A stretch of 35,084 bases of DNA. Origin: Verrucomicrobiota bacterium. GTDB taxonomy: Bacteria; Verrucomicrobiota; Verrucomicrobiia; Opitutales; UBA2995. A program made the position numbers and the translations under genes. The DNA is taken from NCBI GenBank assembly GCA_027622555.1, contig JAQBYJ010000059.1, forward strand, positions 1-35,084. The letters are read 5' to 3'. Positions 24,652 through 31,626 of the stretch are shown in pieces. Positions within the stretch are counted from its first letter, which is position 1; each line of letters starts with the position of its first letter. The notes beneath the pieces were generated by a model. The model was not told the DNA's origin and searched no databases. It worked only from the letters and a program-made list of their open reading frames with translations.

Positions 24652-24909
24652 ATGGCCGAATCTTACACGGTTTTTCTTCGCCGTACGGCCTCTGTGGCCC
24701 TTAATTCGGTTGGAGGATCTCGAAAGAAGGGTATTGAACGGTTTATCGATTACCTCGGGGAAAATCCGTTTGATGAGGGAGATTTTCCAGAGGTAGATGA
24801 ATCCGGGAGAAAAGTGTTCTGCAAAGTCATTCGGGACTATGCGGTTTCCTATTACCCAGACCATGCAGTCAAAGAATTGAAGATCCTTGAAATCGTACGC
24901 ACTCCATGA
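24652..24909 (+). CDS. RelE/ParE-like toxin (cassette 1)
   Basis: An 85-residue protein with the length and alternating helix/strand layout of RelE/ParE toxins: YTVFLRRTA at the N-terminus, a helical middle (KKGIERFIDYL) and a C-terminal strand pair DYAVSYYPDHAVKELKILEIV. It would inhibit growth (mRNA cleavage or gyrase poisoning) unless bound by the product of the abutting upstream gene. TA pairs are classic passengers of chromosomal integrons and stabilise the array. The attC of the cassette starts 9 bp after the stop. The superfamily call rests on shape, not on conserved catalytic residues. Confidence 0.6.
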   Translation: MAESYTVFLRRTASVALNSVGGSRKKGIERFIDYLGENPFDEGDFPEVDESGRKVFCKVIRDYAVSYYPDHAVKELKILEIVRTP

Positions 24910-24917
24910 AGAAGGAA

Positions 24918-24977
24918 CTCGAACAAGTCGGTTCTGGAAATCCGGACAAGCCGGATTCCTAAGCTTCGGCGTTATAC
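24918..24977 (+). other. attC site ending cassette 1
   Basis: R'' box CTCGAAC (24918-24924), a foldable core with the hairpin ATCCGG-acaag-CCGGAT (24940-24956), and R' box GTTATAC (24971-24977). At 60 bp it matches short attC sites. CTCGAAC is the reverse complement of GTTCGAG, the R' box at the start of the same cassette (24427). Confidence 0.8.
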
Positions 24978-24996
24978 AAAGAATAGTGTTGCCATA

Positions 24997-25013
24997 ATGC
25001 ACACATTGTGCAT
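24997..25013. promoter_or_regulatory. Candidate toxin-antitoxin operator
   Basis: ATGCACA-cat-TGTGCAT is a perfect 7-bp dyad with a 3-base centre, ending 10 bp before the toxin ATG. CATAAT (24993-24998), a possible -10 element, overlaps its left edge. The arrangement fits autorepression of the cassette-borne TA pair by its own antitoxin complex, and gives the cassette its own promoter. Confidence 0.5.
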
Positions 25014-25023
25014 CTTTTAGAGC

Positions 25024-25290
25024 ATGGTTTATGATTGGGATCCAGAAAAAGAAGAATGGCTCAACGAAAACCGAAATCTGAGTTTCCTGCACGTTCTTTA
25101 CCACCTTGATCGGGGTGATCTCCTAGACGTAAGGGAGCACGCCAACAAGGAAAAGTATCCGCACCAAAAAGTGCTTATTGTCAATATGAATGATTATGTG
25201 TATGCAGTTCCATTCGTTGAGGATGACGAGACTTGGTTTTTGAAAACGATTATTCCCAGTAGAAAAGAAACGAAGAAGTATTTGAAATGA
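25024..25290 (+). CDS. BrnT-like type II toxin (cassette 2)
   Basis: An 88-residue protein beginning MVYDWDPEKEEWLNENR, the WDP-x-K start typical of BrnT/DUF497 ribonuclease toxins. It is followed by a helix-strand pattern and a C-terminal region VYAVPFVEDDETWFLKTIIPSRKETKKYL, recognisable in this toxin group. The gene order (toxin before antitoxin) and the 4-bp overlap with the next gene are the brnT-brnA arrangement. It presumably cleaves RNA when unbound. The palindrome at 24997-25013 probably controls it. It lies in cassette 2, which is bounded by matching R boxes. Confidence 0.75.
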   Translation: MVYDWDPEKEEWLNENRNLSFLHVLYHLDRGDLLDVREHANKEKYPHQKVLIVNMNDYVYAVPFVEDDETWFLKTIIPSRKETKKYLK

Positions 25291-25559
25291 AGGCATTAAA
25301 ATTAGACCAGGAAGAGAAAGAATTACTCGAAGAATTAGAAAGAGATGAATGGGTATCCACTCTCGCATCTCCCAAGGATTTCAAGCAGTTTCAAGAGGCT
25401 GCCAAGAACACTTTAAAGAAAGACAAAAGAGTGAACATTCGCATCAGCGAACGAGATCTTTCTTCGATCCAGAAAATAGCACTTGAAGAAGGTATACCGT
25501 ATCAGACTTTGATATCGAGCGTGCTCCATAAATACGTAAACAAAAAGATCAAAGTATAA
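25287..25559 (+). CDS. BrnA/CopG-like antitoxin (cassette 2)
   Basis: A 90-residue protein with an acidic N-terminal helix (LDQEEKELLEELERDEW) likely to wrap the toxin. The C-terminal ribbon-helix-helix (RVNIRISERDLSSIQKIALE then GIPYQTLISSVLHKYV) is a well-known ending of BrnA/CopG-type antitoxins and would bind DNA. Its start overlaps the toxin stop by 4 bp (ATGA). Its own TAA stop falls inside the R'' box GTATAAC of the attC site, so the cassette is packed with no wasted sequence. Confidence 0.8.
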   Translation: MKALKLDQEEKELLEELERDEWVSTLASPKDFKQFQEAAKNTLKKDKRVNIRISERDLSSIQKIALEEGIPYQTLISSVLHKYVNKKIKV

Positions 25560-25622
25560 CCAGTCGGTGGTCCAAATCTCCGGAAGCTGCGCTCCCAGCC
25601 ATTCATCACTTTGACGTTCGAC
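25554..25622 (+). other. attC site ending cassette 2
   Basis: R'' box GTATAAC (25554-25560), a central dyad around CCGGAAGCTGCGCTCC, and R' box GTTCGAC (25616-25622); 69 bp in all. GTATAAC is the exact reverse complement of the R' box GTTATAC at 24971 that opens cassette 2, so the circular form would rebuild a perfect R''/R' pair. Confidence 0.8.
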
Positions 25623-25641
25623 AACGAAATAAACCATCATC

Positions 25642-26331
25642 GTGACCTACTGGCTTGATCTATTTACCGGCGTAACGTGGAATGAATTCCGCAATGCCGG
25701 CAGCAACGTAACTGGCTTCCGAGAAACACGCTGGAAGACGATCCAGCGAATCAAGGAAGGCGACATCTTTTTGTGTTACCTGACTGGTGTTTCCCGATTT
25801 GTCGGTCTGCTCGAAGTCACAGGGAAGCCATTTCAGGACGATACTCCGATCTGGAAGGATGTGGTTTTTCCATGTCGCCTGCAGGTCAACCCCCTACTGG
25901 AACTCGATCCAGAGTATGGAGTTTCAGTCCATGACCTGCGGGACCGCCTTTCATGCTTCCTCAAGTCTGAGGCGTCCAATGCTTGGACTGGTGCATTTCG
26001 AGGATCGCCAGCGAAGTGGTCGCAGTCAGATGGGGATGCAGTTGTTGAAGTTCTCCAACACGCCAAGGCCCATCCCAAGAAGCTCCCAACCGATCCGAAG
26101 AAGCTGGCCCAGAAGCCACGAGCGTTTATTGGCAAGGACAAAAAGCCTGTCACGATCCCCGATGATGATGAACTGCCACTGACGACCAAGGCAGGCACGA
26201 CCGATTCTGCTCCCACCGAGCACACCGAGATTCAGGCTTTACTCCTTCGGCTAGGAGCCGACATGGGTTTTGATGTTTGGGTGGGCGCGACGGGGTCAAT
26301 GGGCAATTGTCAAGTTTTCTGGCAACAATAG
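25642..26331 (+). pseudogene. EVE-domain protein, C-terminal nuclease-like part cut off (cassette 3)
   Basis: From GTG 25642, residues 1-150 form an EVE (PUA-like, modified-base-binding) domain: TYWLDLFTGVTW, GDIFLCYLTGVSRFVGLLEV, and PIWKDVVFPCRLQV. A Lys/Pro-rich linker leads into HTEIQALLLRLGADMGFDVWV (residues 194-214), which resembles the start of a restriction-like or DUF-type nuclease domain in intact homologues. At 26283 the 145-bp element begins and the reading frame ends 16 codons later. The intact protein was probably a modification-dependent restriction or defence factor. It lies 20 bp inside cassette 3, whose terminal R'' box (expected GTCGAAC) has been lost. Confidence 0.75.
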
Positions 26332-26427
26332 ACCTTCTTCTCAGCGTTACCTATTGCGCTTACCCTTTCTTGGTCCGGGTTGCGGTCCACCTTTAGTGGT
26401 CGACTTGACAATTGAGCATTGACCCTG
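26283..26427. repeat. 145-bp element, right copy
   Basis: Same length and orientation as 15092-15236, with the terminal imperfect inverted repeats GGGTCAATGGGCAATTGTC (left) and GACAATTGAGCATTGACCC (right). The sequences are diverged from the left copy, including in the internal hairpin, so the duplication is not very recent. It truncates the EVE-domain gene and runs directly into tandem repeats. Confidence 0.85.
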
Positions 26428-26493
26428 TCTTCTTTCTGATTGAGCATTGACCCTGTCTTCTTTCTGTCTTCTTTGTGACCCTGTCTTCTTTGA
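26411..26493. repeat. Tandem repeats at right edge of island
   Basis: A 28-bp unit (ATTGAGCATTGACCCTGTCT, then TCTTTCTG) occurs at 26411-26438 and 26439-26466, followed by degenerate GACCCTGTCTTCTTTG copies to about 26493. The first unit overlaps the end of the 145-bp element. It is related in inverted orientation to the left-edge repeat at 14898-14963. Confidence 0.8.
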
Positions 26494-26744
26494 CCGTGGG
26501 GTCTTCTCGGAAGCAATAAAGATGAAATAGGAGTTTGCAATTTGGAAAGGTCCAATATCTCTCACACTGTGTCTGTTGTTTCGTACGTTTAATGTTTGAT
26601 TCGGTTTGCCGTACTGGAGGAAATGGTTGTTCGCTATTGTCCATGGTGAAAACTTTTCAATTTGGCCCTCAATACTATGAGATGTTCCCTTATTGTTAAT
26701 TGCAAGGATGTGGCCCGGTTCATTAACTACCTGGTCTCCTAGGA
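26494..26744. other. Intergenic junction upstream of permease
   Basis: No confident gene. The last ~20 bp before the permease (ending CTGGTCTCCTAGGAATGG) match the 3' end of the ABC ATPase gene plus the two-base gap seen at 14804-14819, giving Leu-Val-Ser-stop. It is probably the residue of a second ATPase gene. A - strand frame (about 26505-26754) looks weakly protein-like but is unassigned. Confidence 0.45.
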
Positions 26745-29700
26745 ATGGATACACGACGTTATATTTTACAGAGCCTCTGGCATTTTCGTAACGCCTATCT
26801 GGGTGTATTTCTCGGATCTGTTCTTGGTGCGATGGTGCTTCTCGGTGCTTTGTTTTCAGGTAGTTCGGTCAAGGAATCCTTGCGGCGGATTGGTGAAAAC
26901 CGAATCGGTCAAACCACCCACTTGATAACAGGTGGAGATCGTTTTTTTAGAGAGCAGTTGGCCAGTGATCTTGAAGTTGGCGCCGACCTTGCCGCTGCCC
27001 CGGTTCTTTTTGCCAAAGGCGTTGCCAGCAAGGGAAGGGACGTGGCGAATCAGGTTCAATTGGTTGGCGTAACTTCATCATTCTGGAAGTTCGCTCCGGA
27101 GCCGTTGGATCTAAATCTTAGCGAATCGAATGTAGCGATTAATGGAGTGCTAGCCGAGCGCTTGGGCCTGGGAGTGGGCGATACGCTTATTATTCGTTTT
27201 CAGAGACCGGGTGTAATTGCCGGCAACGCACCGGTTGCGGGTGCAGACGATTCTCTGGAAAGTGTTCGGTGTACCGTCGAACGAGTACTCGATGATGCAT
27301 CGTTTGGAAGGTTCAGTTTGGAAACGACCCAGGTTCCTCAGCCTTCTGTTTTTATGCCCATCAAGTTACTTCAGGAAGCGTTTGAATTCGAAGGACGGGC
27401 AAATCTGTTGCTGCTTAAAACGAACTTGTCCGGGAAGGATATTGAAGCAGCTCTCAAGCAAAGGGCGACGCTCACCGATTACCAAATAAGCCTGGATTGG
27501 TTGGAGACGGCCCAAACCTGGGAAGTAAAATCGGAGCGGGTCTTTATCGATAGCCAAATTGGGCAAGCGATCCTCGATGGAATTCCCCGAGTGCAACCTG
27601 TAACATCCTATTTAGTGAACGGTATTAAGATTGGAGAAAATTCCACACCGTATTCTATCGGTTCCTCGGTGGATCCCAAAACGGTTTCATTTCTGCCTGA
27701 CGATTTGGCGGCAGATGAAGTGGTATTAAACAGCTGGGTAGCTGAGGACTTGAATGCTCGGGTGGGGGATTTCGTGGAACTCAGTTATTACCAAACGGCC
27801 CAGTCAGGACTGTTGGTTGAGCAATCTTCGAACTATACCGTTCGTTCGATCATTCCCATTGAAGGGCAGGCAGCCGACCGTGATTGGATGCCCAATTTTC
27901 CTGGAATCAGTGAGGCGGAGGTTCCCAGTGATTGGGATGCAGGGCTCCCCTTGGAGATGGATCGAATTCGAGACAAGGATGAGGACTACTGGGAAGAGTA
28001 TCGTGGAACGCCCAAAGTATTTTTACCCCTAGAGGCAGGGCAAAATATTTGGTCGACGCGTTGGGGAGATTTTACCGCTTTGAGAATTCCGCGAGGTCAG
28101 CAAGTGGACCTTGAGCCAGACATCCTCGATGTGTTACGTCCTGAAATGAATCAATTGCTCGTGCAGGGCTTCAGGTCCCATGCGCAAGCCTCGGCAAGTT
28201 CGGCGGTCGACTTTGGTGGGCTGTTTGTTGGCATGAGCTTTTTTCTGATTCTCGCTGCCCTAGGTCTGGTGGCCATGTTGTTTCAGTTTTGCCTGCTTCA
28301 ACGTAATAGGGAAGCCGCCCTGTTGAGTTCACTTGGAATTAAGGGAAAGCAATTGATGCGCTGGAGATTGGGCGAAGGGATCCTGATCTTGATTGTCGGC
28401 TGTGTTGTTGGACTACCGCTCGCTGCCTGGTATACCAAGCGCATACTTTCTTTTCTTGAAACGATCTGGGCAGGACAGACTTCTGCTTCGACCTTTGTGT
28501 TTCATGCGGATCCCATGACTATTTCCATCGGTGTGATCAGCTTCCTGGTAATGTCGCTGATTGTCCTCTGGTTAGCGCTTCGAAGGCAGGCAAAGCAATC
28601 CCTTTCAATTCGTCTGAAATCCAATGTTGAAGAAACAACCTATACCTCTGGCAGACCCTGGAAGACTCAGCTTCTTGTTGTCGGTGGATTGGTTCTGGGA
28701 ATCAGCTCTGTCTTGATGTCGGGTTCTCTCATGCCTGCCCAAGGTGCATTTTACATGGCAGGCTTCTCGTTGCTCATTGCAGGCCTCGGTTACTGCAGGC
28801 TTCGCTTACTAAAGTTGGCATCGCACAAGGGTGAGCAGGAGATGGATCCCAGTTATCTGGGTAAACTGAACATCTCCTCCCGCGTGTCTCGAAGCTTGAC
28901 GGTGGTGGGGCTGATTGCGTCTGCGGTATTTATGGTGTTGTCGGTCGCTTCATTTAGAAAACATGTGGGAGACGATTGGCTGGAGCGCTCCAGTGGTACA
29001 GGAGGATTCGCGCTGTTATCTGAAACAACCACAGCGCTAAATCTTCCACGAGATGGGGAAGGTGAAACCTTTGAGATTTTCGAGAACGTCAAAGCGGATG
29101 TTAGCCAAATCGTGCCCATTCGAAAAGGGGCGGGGGACAATGTGAATTGTTTCAACCTGAACACCACGTCCCAACCTCAGTTGATTGGTGTCAATGTCGG
29201 CACATTAAATGAACTCGGGGCGTTTCAACTGAGCAAGCTCGACGAAACCCTTGCAGGTGATAATTGGGAAAAACTCGAAAGTCTGACTGCATCAAACGCA
29301 GTCCCAGCCATCGTCGATGAAACCACCATGATGTGGGCGTTGAAGAAGAAGGTGGGCGATACCTTCCTTTACCAGAATGAAACAGGGCAGGACTTTAGGG
29401 TTCAGATTGTTGGTACGATCAAGGAATCGATATTCCAAGGTTACTTGTTGGTGGATGAGGGACATCTGCTTCGTGAGTTTCCATCGAATCCAGGTTACTC
29501 GATGTTTCTGGTAGATGTGTTGCCGGAGACGGATGTTTCTGAGGTTCGTAATCGCATCGAAAGTGCATCCACCGACCAGGGTGGTAAAGTGGACCTGTCC
29601 CGAGATATTCTAGCTTCGTTCCACGAAATCGAAAATACCTACATCGCTATCTTCAATGTGCTTGGAAGTCTGGGCGTTGTTTTGGGCAGTCTTGGTCTGA

Positions 29701-30020
29701 CCATTGTCGTGGCCAGAAGTATTCAAGAACGGCTGGGTGAATTCTCGGTCATGACTGCGATTGGCATTTCTCGAAAACTGCTTGGGAGATTGGTTTACTC
29801 CGAGTATAGCAGATTGGTTGCGTGGGGCTTACTTATCGGGTTGATCGCCTCCGGTATCTCTGTTTGGCCGAACCTCCAAACTCTACCGGCTGTGCCAACT
29901 GCTGTGTTAGTTGTGGGTCTGCTAACCGGAATTGTCGTACTCAATTTGTTGTGTGGAGTTCTGGCTTTCAAAGCTTCTTTTCCAAAGACGGGAGTGGGGC
30001 TAAATCGGGTGGATCGGTAG
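26745..30020 (+). CDS. Large ABC transporter permease with FtsX domains
   Basis: A 1091-residue permease. An N-terminal transmembrane helix (about 16-38) is followed by a large periplasmic domain (40-480), three helices in a first FtsX domain (about 485-620: FFLILAALGLVAMLFQ, ILILIVGCVVGLPLAAW, ISFLVMSLIVLWLAL), a middle hydrophobic pair (about 640-690), another extracytoplasmic domain with its helix near 715, and a second FtsX domain near 965-1080 (VLGSLGVVLGSLGLTIVVA onward). Proteins of this size in PVC bacteria pair with LolD/MacB-type ATPases for export or envelope remodelling. The gene would normally follow its ATPase by two bases, but the only intact ATPase in view is at 14142, across the island. 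Confidence 0.88.
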   Translation: MDTRRYILQSLWHFRNAYLGVFLGSVLGAMVLLGALFSGSSVKESLRRIGENRIGQTTHLITGGDRFFREQLASDLEVGADLAAAPVLFAKGVASKGRDVANQVQLVGVTSSFWKFAPEPLDLNLSESNVAINGVLAERLGLGVGDTLIIRFQRPGVIAGNAPVAGADDSLESVRCTVERVLDDASFGRFSLETTQVPQPSVFMPIKLLQEAFEFEGRANLLLLKTNLSGKDIEAALKQRATLTDYQISLDWLETAQTWEVKSERVFIDSQIGQAILDGIPRVQPVTSYLVNGIKIGENSTPYSIGSSVDPKTVSFLPDDLAADEVVLNSWVAEDLNARVGDFVELSYYQTAQSGLLVEQSSNYTVRSIIPIEGQAADRDWMPNFPGISEAEVPSDWDAGLPLEMDRIRDKDEDYWEEYRGTPKVFLPLEAGQNIWSTRWGDFTALRIPRGQQVDLEPDILDVLRPEMNQLLVQGFRSHAQASASSAVDFGGLFVGMSFFLILAALGLVAMLFQFCLLQRNREAALLSSLGIKGKQLMRWRLGEGILILIVGCVVGLPLAAWYTKRILSFLETIWAGQTSASTFVFHADPMTISIGVISFLVMSLIVLWLALRRQAKQSLSIRLKSNVEETTYTSGRPWKTQLLVVGGLVLGISSVLMSGSLMPAQGAFYMAGFSLLIAGLGYCRLRLLKLASHKGEQEMDPSYLGKLNISSRVSRSLTVVGLIASAVFMVLSVASFRKHVGDDWLERSSGTGGFALLSETTTALNLPRDGEGETFEIFENVKADVSQIVPIRKGAGDNVNCFNLNTTSQPQLIGVNVGTLNELGAFQLSKLDETLAGDNWEKLESLTASNAVPAIVDETTMMWALKKKVGDTFLYQNETGQDFRVQIVGTIKESIFQGYLLVDEGHLLREFPSNPGYSMFLVDVLPETDVSEVRNRIESASTDQGGKVDLSRDILASFHEIENTYIAIFNVLGSLGVVLGSLGLTIVVARSIQERLGEFSVMTAIGISRKLLGRLVYSEYSRLVAWGLLIGLIASGISVWPNLQTLPAVPTAVLVVGLLTGIVVLNLLCGVLAFKASFPKTGVGLNRVDR

Positions 30021-30045
30021 CTGTGCGAGTCAGTAATTCGACTTT

Positions 30046-30135
30046 TGTAGGAGCTGCTTTAGCTGCGATTCCCCGGGAACGCCAAGCCCCAGCTTGGCAT
30101 CTTTAAGCCACAGATCGCAGCTAAAGCAGCTTACA
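30046..30135. repeat. REP-like inverted repeat (TGTAGGAGC family), copy 2
   Basis: Left arm 30046-30069 (TGTAGGAGCTGCTTTAGCTG onward) and right arm 30114-30135 form a long imperfect stem. Inside is a second perfect hairpin GCCAAGC-ccca-GCTTGGC (30081-30098). It lies 26 bp after the permease stop, where it could also act as an mRNA 3' stabiliser or terminator. Same family as 14044-14104. Confidence 0.7.
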
Positions 30136-30241
30136 ATCTGACAATTGTGCTACCAATGTTATTTTTGAGCTTCATTGGGGCTTGCTCTGACATTTCGTCA
30201 AATTCTAACAATCTATTTTCGTTATCCCCGAAATTGCTTGA

Positions 30242-31594
30242 ATGAAATATCTCCTATCCGCCTTTATTGTTTGCCTTAGTTTTACCTTCTCCTTTGCCGA
30301 TGACTGGGCTTCATGGTTGGGCCCAACCGGGGATTCGGTTTATCATGAAAAGGGGATTATCACTTCGATCCCAGCAGAAGGATTAAAAATCCTTTGGGAA
30401 GCTCCAGTTGCGATGGGTTACTCAGGGCCGTCGGTTGCTGATGGGAGGGTGTTCCTGATGGATTATATTCAAAGGGACGGCGAAATTACCAATCGCGCCA
30501 GCTGGAGTGATGAGATAACCGGCCAGGAGCGAGTTGTTTGCCTGGATCAAAAAACGGGCAAACTCCTTTGGACCTACGCCTATGAACGCCCTTACCGCAT
30601 GTCCTACGCGAGCGGTCCACGTTGCACGACGATTTACTCCGAGGGTAAGGTTTACGCGCTTGGTGCCGAAGGAGATTTCAATTGTCTGGATGCAAATACG
30701 GGTGAGGTGATTTGGAGTAAGAGTTTCCGCAGTGATTACGGAGCGGAAACACCACGCTGGGGACATGCTGCGCATCCGCTAGTCTACAATGATGTAGTTA
30801 TCTGCATCGTGGGTGGAATCGGCAGCGTCGTGGTCGCATTTGACAAAGATACCGGGGAGCAACGCTGGCGAAAGTTGTCCGCTGATTCTCAGGGCTATTG
30901 TCCACCCTCTATCATTCATAGAGCAGGTGTAGACCAACTCATCATATGGCATCCAGAGGGATTGTTTAGTCTAAATCCGTTAAACGGGAATACCTATTGG
31001 TCTCATGATCTTCGACCCAAGCTGGGACTTTCAGTAGGTTCACCCCGAGTATCGGGTTCCCTCATGTATGTTTCCGGTCAAGGTGGTCCCGGTGCTCTAT
31101 TGAAGTTATCAGATGACGTGCCGGGCGCGGAGGTGTTGTGGCTCGGTAATCCTGCAAATGCCCTTTATCCTTTGAACAACACTCCGGTATTTACCGAAAA
31201 TGCCTTGTACGGAGTAGACCTGGAAGAGAGTGCGTTGATCGCGGTTGATCCGGTGGACGGTAGACGTATTTGGCAGACCCAGGAACCTGTTCTTGATCCG
31301 GAAGTTTTGGCGAACAGCAAAAATAAAATTCGCCACGGAACCGCATTTCTAATCCGCCAGGAAAAGAGTGACAGGTATTTTATCTTTACCGAAAACGGTG
31401 ATCTGATTGTTGCCGAAGTATCCCCCGCCGGTTACCGTGAAATCGGACGTCAGAATGTTTTGGAACCTACAAACTTTAACGGAGGTCGCAAGGTGGTGTG
31501 GAGTCATCCGGCTTTCGCTGATAAAACCATGTTTGCGCGTAACGATAAAAAACTGATCGCGGGTGATCTGGATAAGAAAAGTTATCTGAAGTAG
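30242..31594 (+). CDS. Exported PQQ-like beta-propeller protein (1 of 3)
   Basis: A 450-residue protein with a signal peptide (1-19, ending SFA) and repeated PQQ-type blade motifs in which a Gly-x-x-x-W step ends each blade: QKTGKLLWTYAYE, ANTGEVIWSKSF, KDTGEQRWRKLS, PLNGNTYWSHD, PVDGRRIWQTQE. The fold resembles BamB or quinoprotein propellers, but no Trp-disk cysteine pair or PQQ ligand set is evident, so enzymatic activity is doubtful. It is probably a periplasmic scaffold or sugar-binding protein. The next gene is a close paralogue starting 32 bp downstream. Confidence 0.85.
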   Translation: MKYLLSAFIVCLSFTFSFADDWASWLGPTGDSVYHEKGIITSIPAEGLKILWEAPVAMGYSGPSVADGRVFLMDYIQRDGEITNRASWSDEITGQERVVCLDQKTGKLLWTYAYERPYRMSYASGPRCTTIYSEGKVYALGAEGDFNCLDANTGEVIWSKSFRSDYGAETPRWGHAAHPLVYNDVVICIVGGIGSVVVAFDKDTGEQRWRKLSADSQGYCPPSIIHRAGVDQLIIWHPEGLFSLNPLNGNTYWSHDLRPKLGLSVGSPRVSGSLMYVSGQGGPGALLKLSDDVPGAEVLWLGNPANALYPLNNTPVFTENALYGVDLEESALIAVDPVDGRRIWQTQEPVLDPEVLANSKNKIRHGTAFLIRQEKSDRYFIFTENGDLIVAEVSPAGYREIGRQNVLEPTNFNGGRKVVWSHPAFADKTMFARNDKKLIAGDLDKKSYLK

Positions 31595-31626
31595 TCGTGA
31601 TCCCTAACTCCGTTTTGATTTCTACA

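Larger units (their letters stand above)
22724..26282. mobile_element. Integron: integrase plus three gene cassettes
   Basis: A divergent integrase, an attI region and an array of + strand cassettes bounded by GTTRRRY-like R' boxes. Cassette 1 spans 24428-24971, cassette 2 spans 24972-25616, and cassette 3 begins at 25617 and is cut at 26282 by the 145-bp element. The R'' box at each cassette end is the exact reverse complement of the R' box at its own start, as expected if each was once a circle. Confidence 0.85.
14898..26493. mobile_element. Inserted genomic island in ABC-exporter locus
   Basis: Everything between the permease remnant and the intact permease is foreign to the exporter locus. 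Edge tandem repeats lie at both sides (inverted with respect to each other), the 145-bp elements are in direct orientation, and the cargo is the sulfatase/sialidase operon plus the integron. No transposase gene is visible, so the mobilising enzyme is unknown. The operon part is visibly richer in G and C than the flanks. Confidence 0.65.

Noticed and set aside
26283-26427. 145-bp element considered as the attC of cassette 3
   Set aside because: It has no R''/R' boxes matching the cassette start (GTCGAAC expected), and a second copy occurs at 15092 outside the array.
26411-26493. Tandem repeats considered as a CRISPR array
   Set aside because: The units are contiguous with no unique spacers, are pyrimidine-rich and degenerate, and there are no cas genes.
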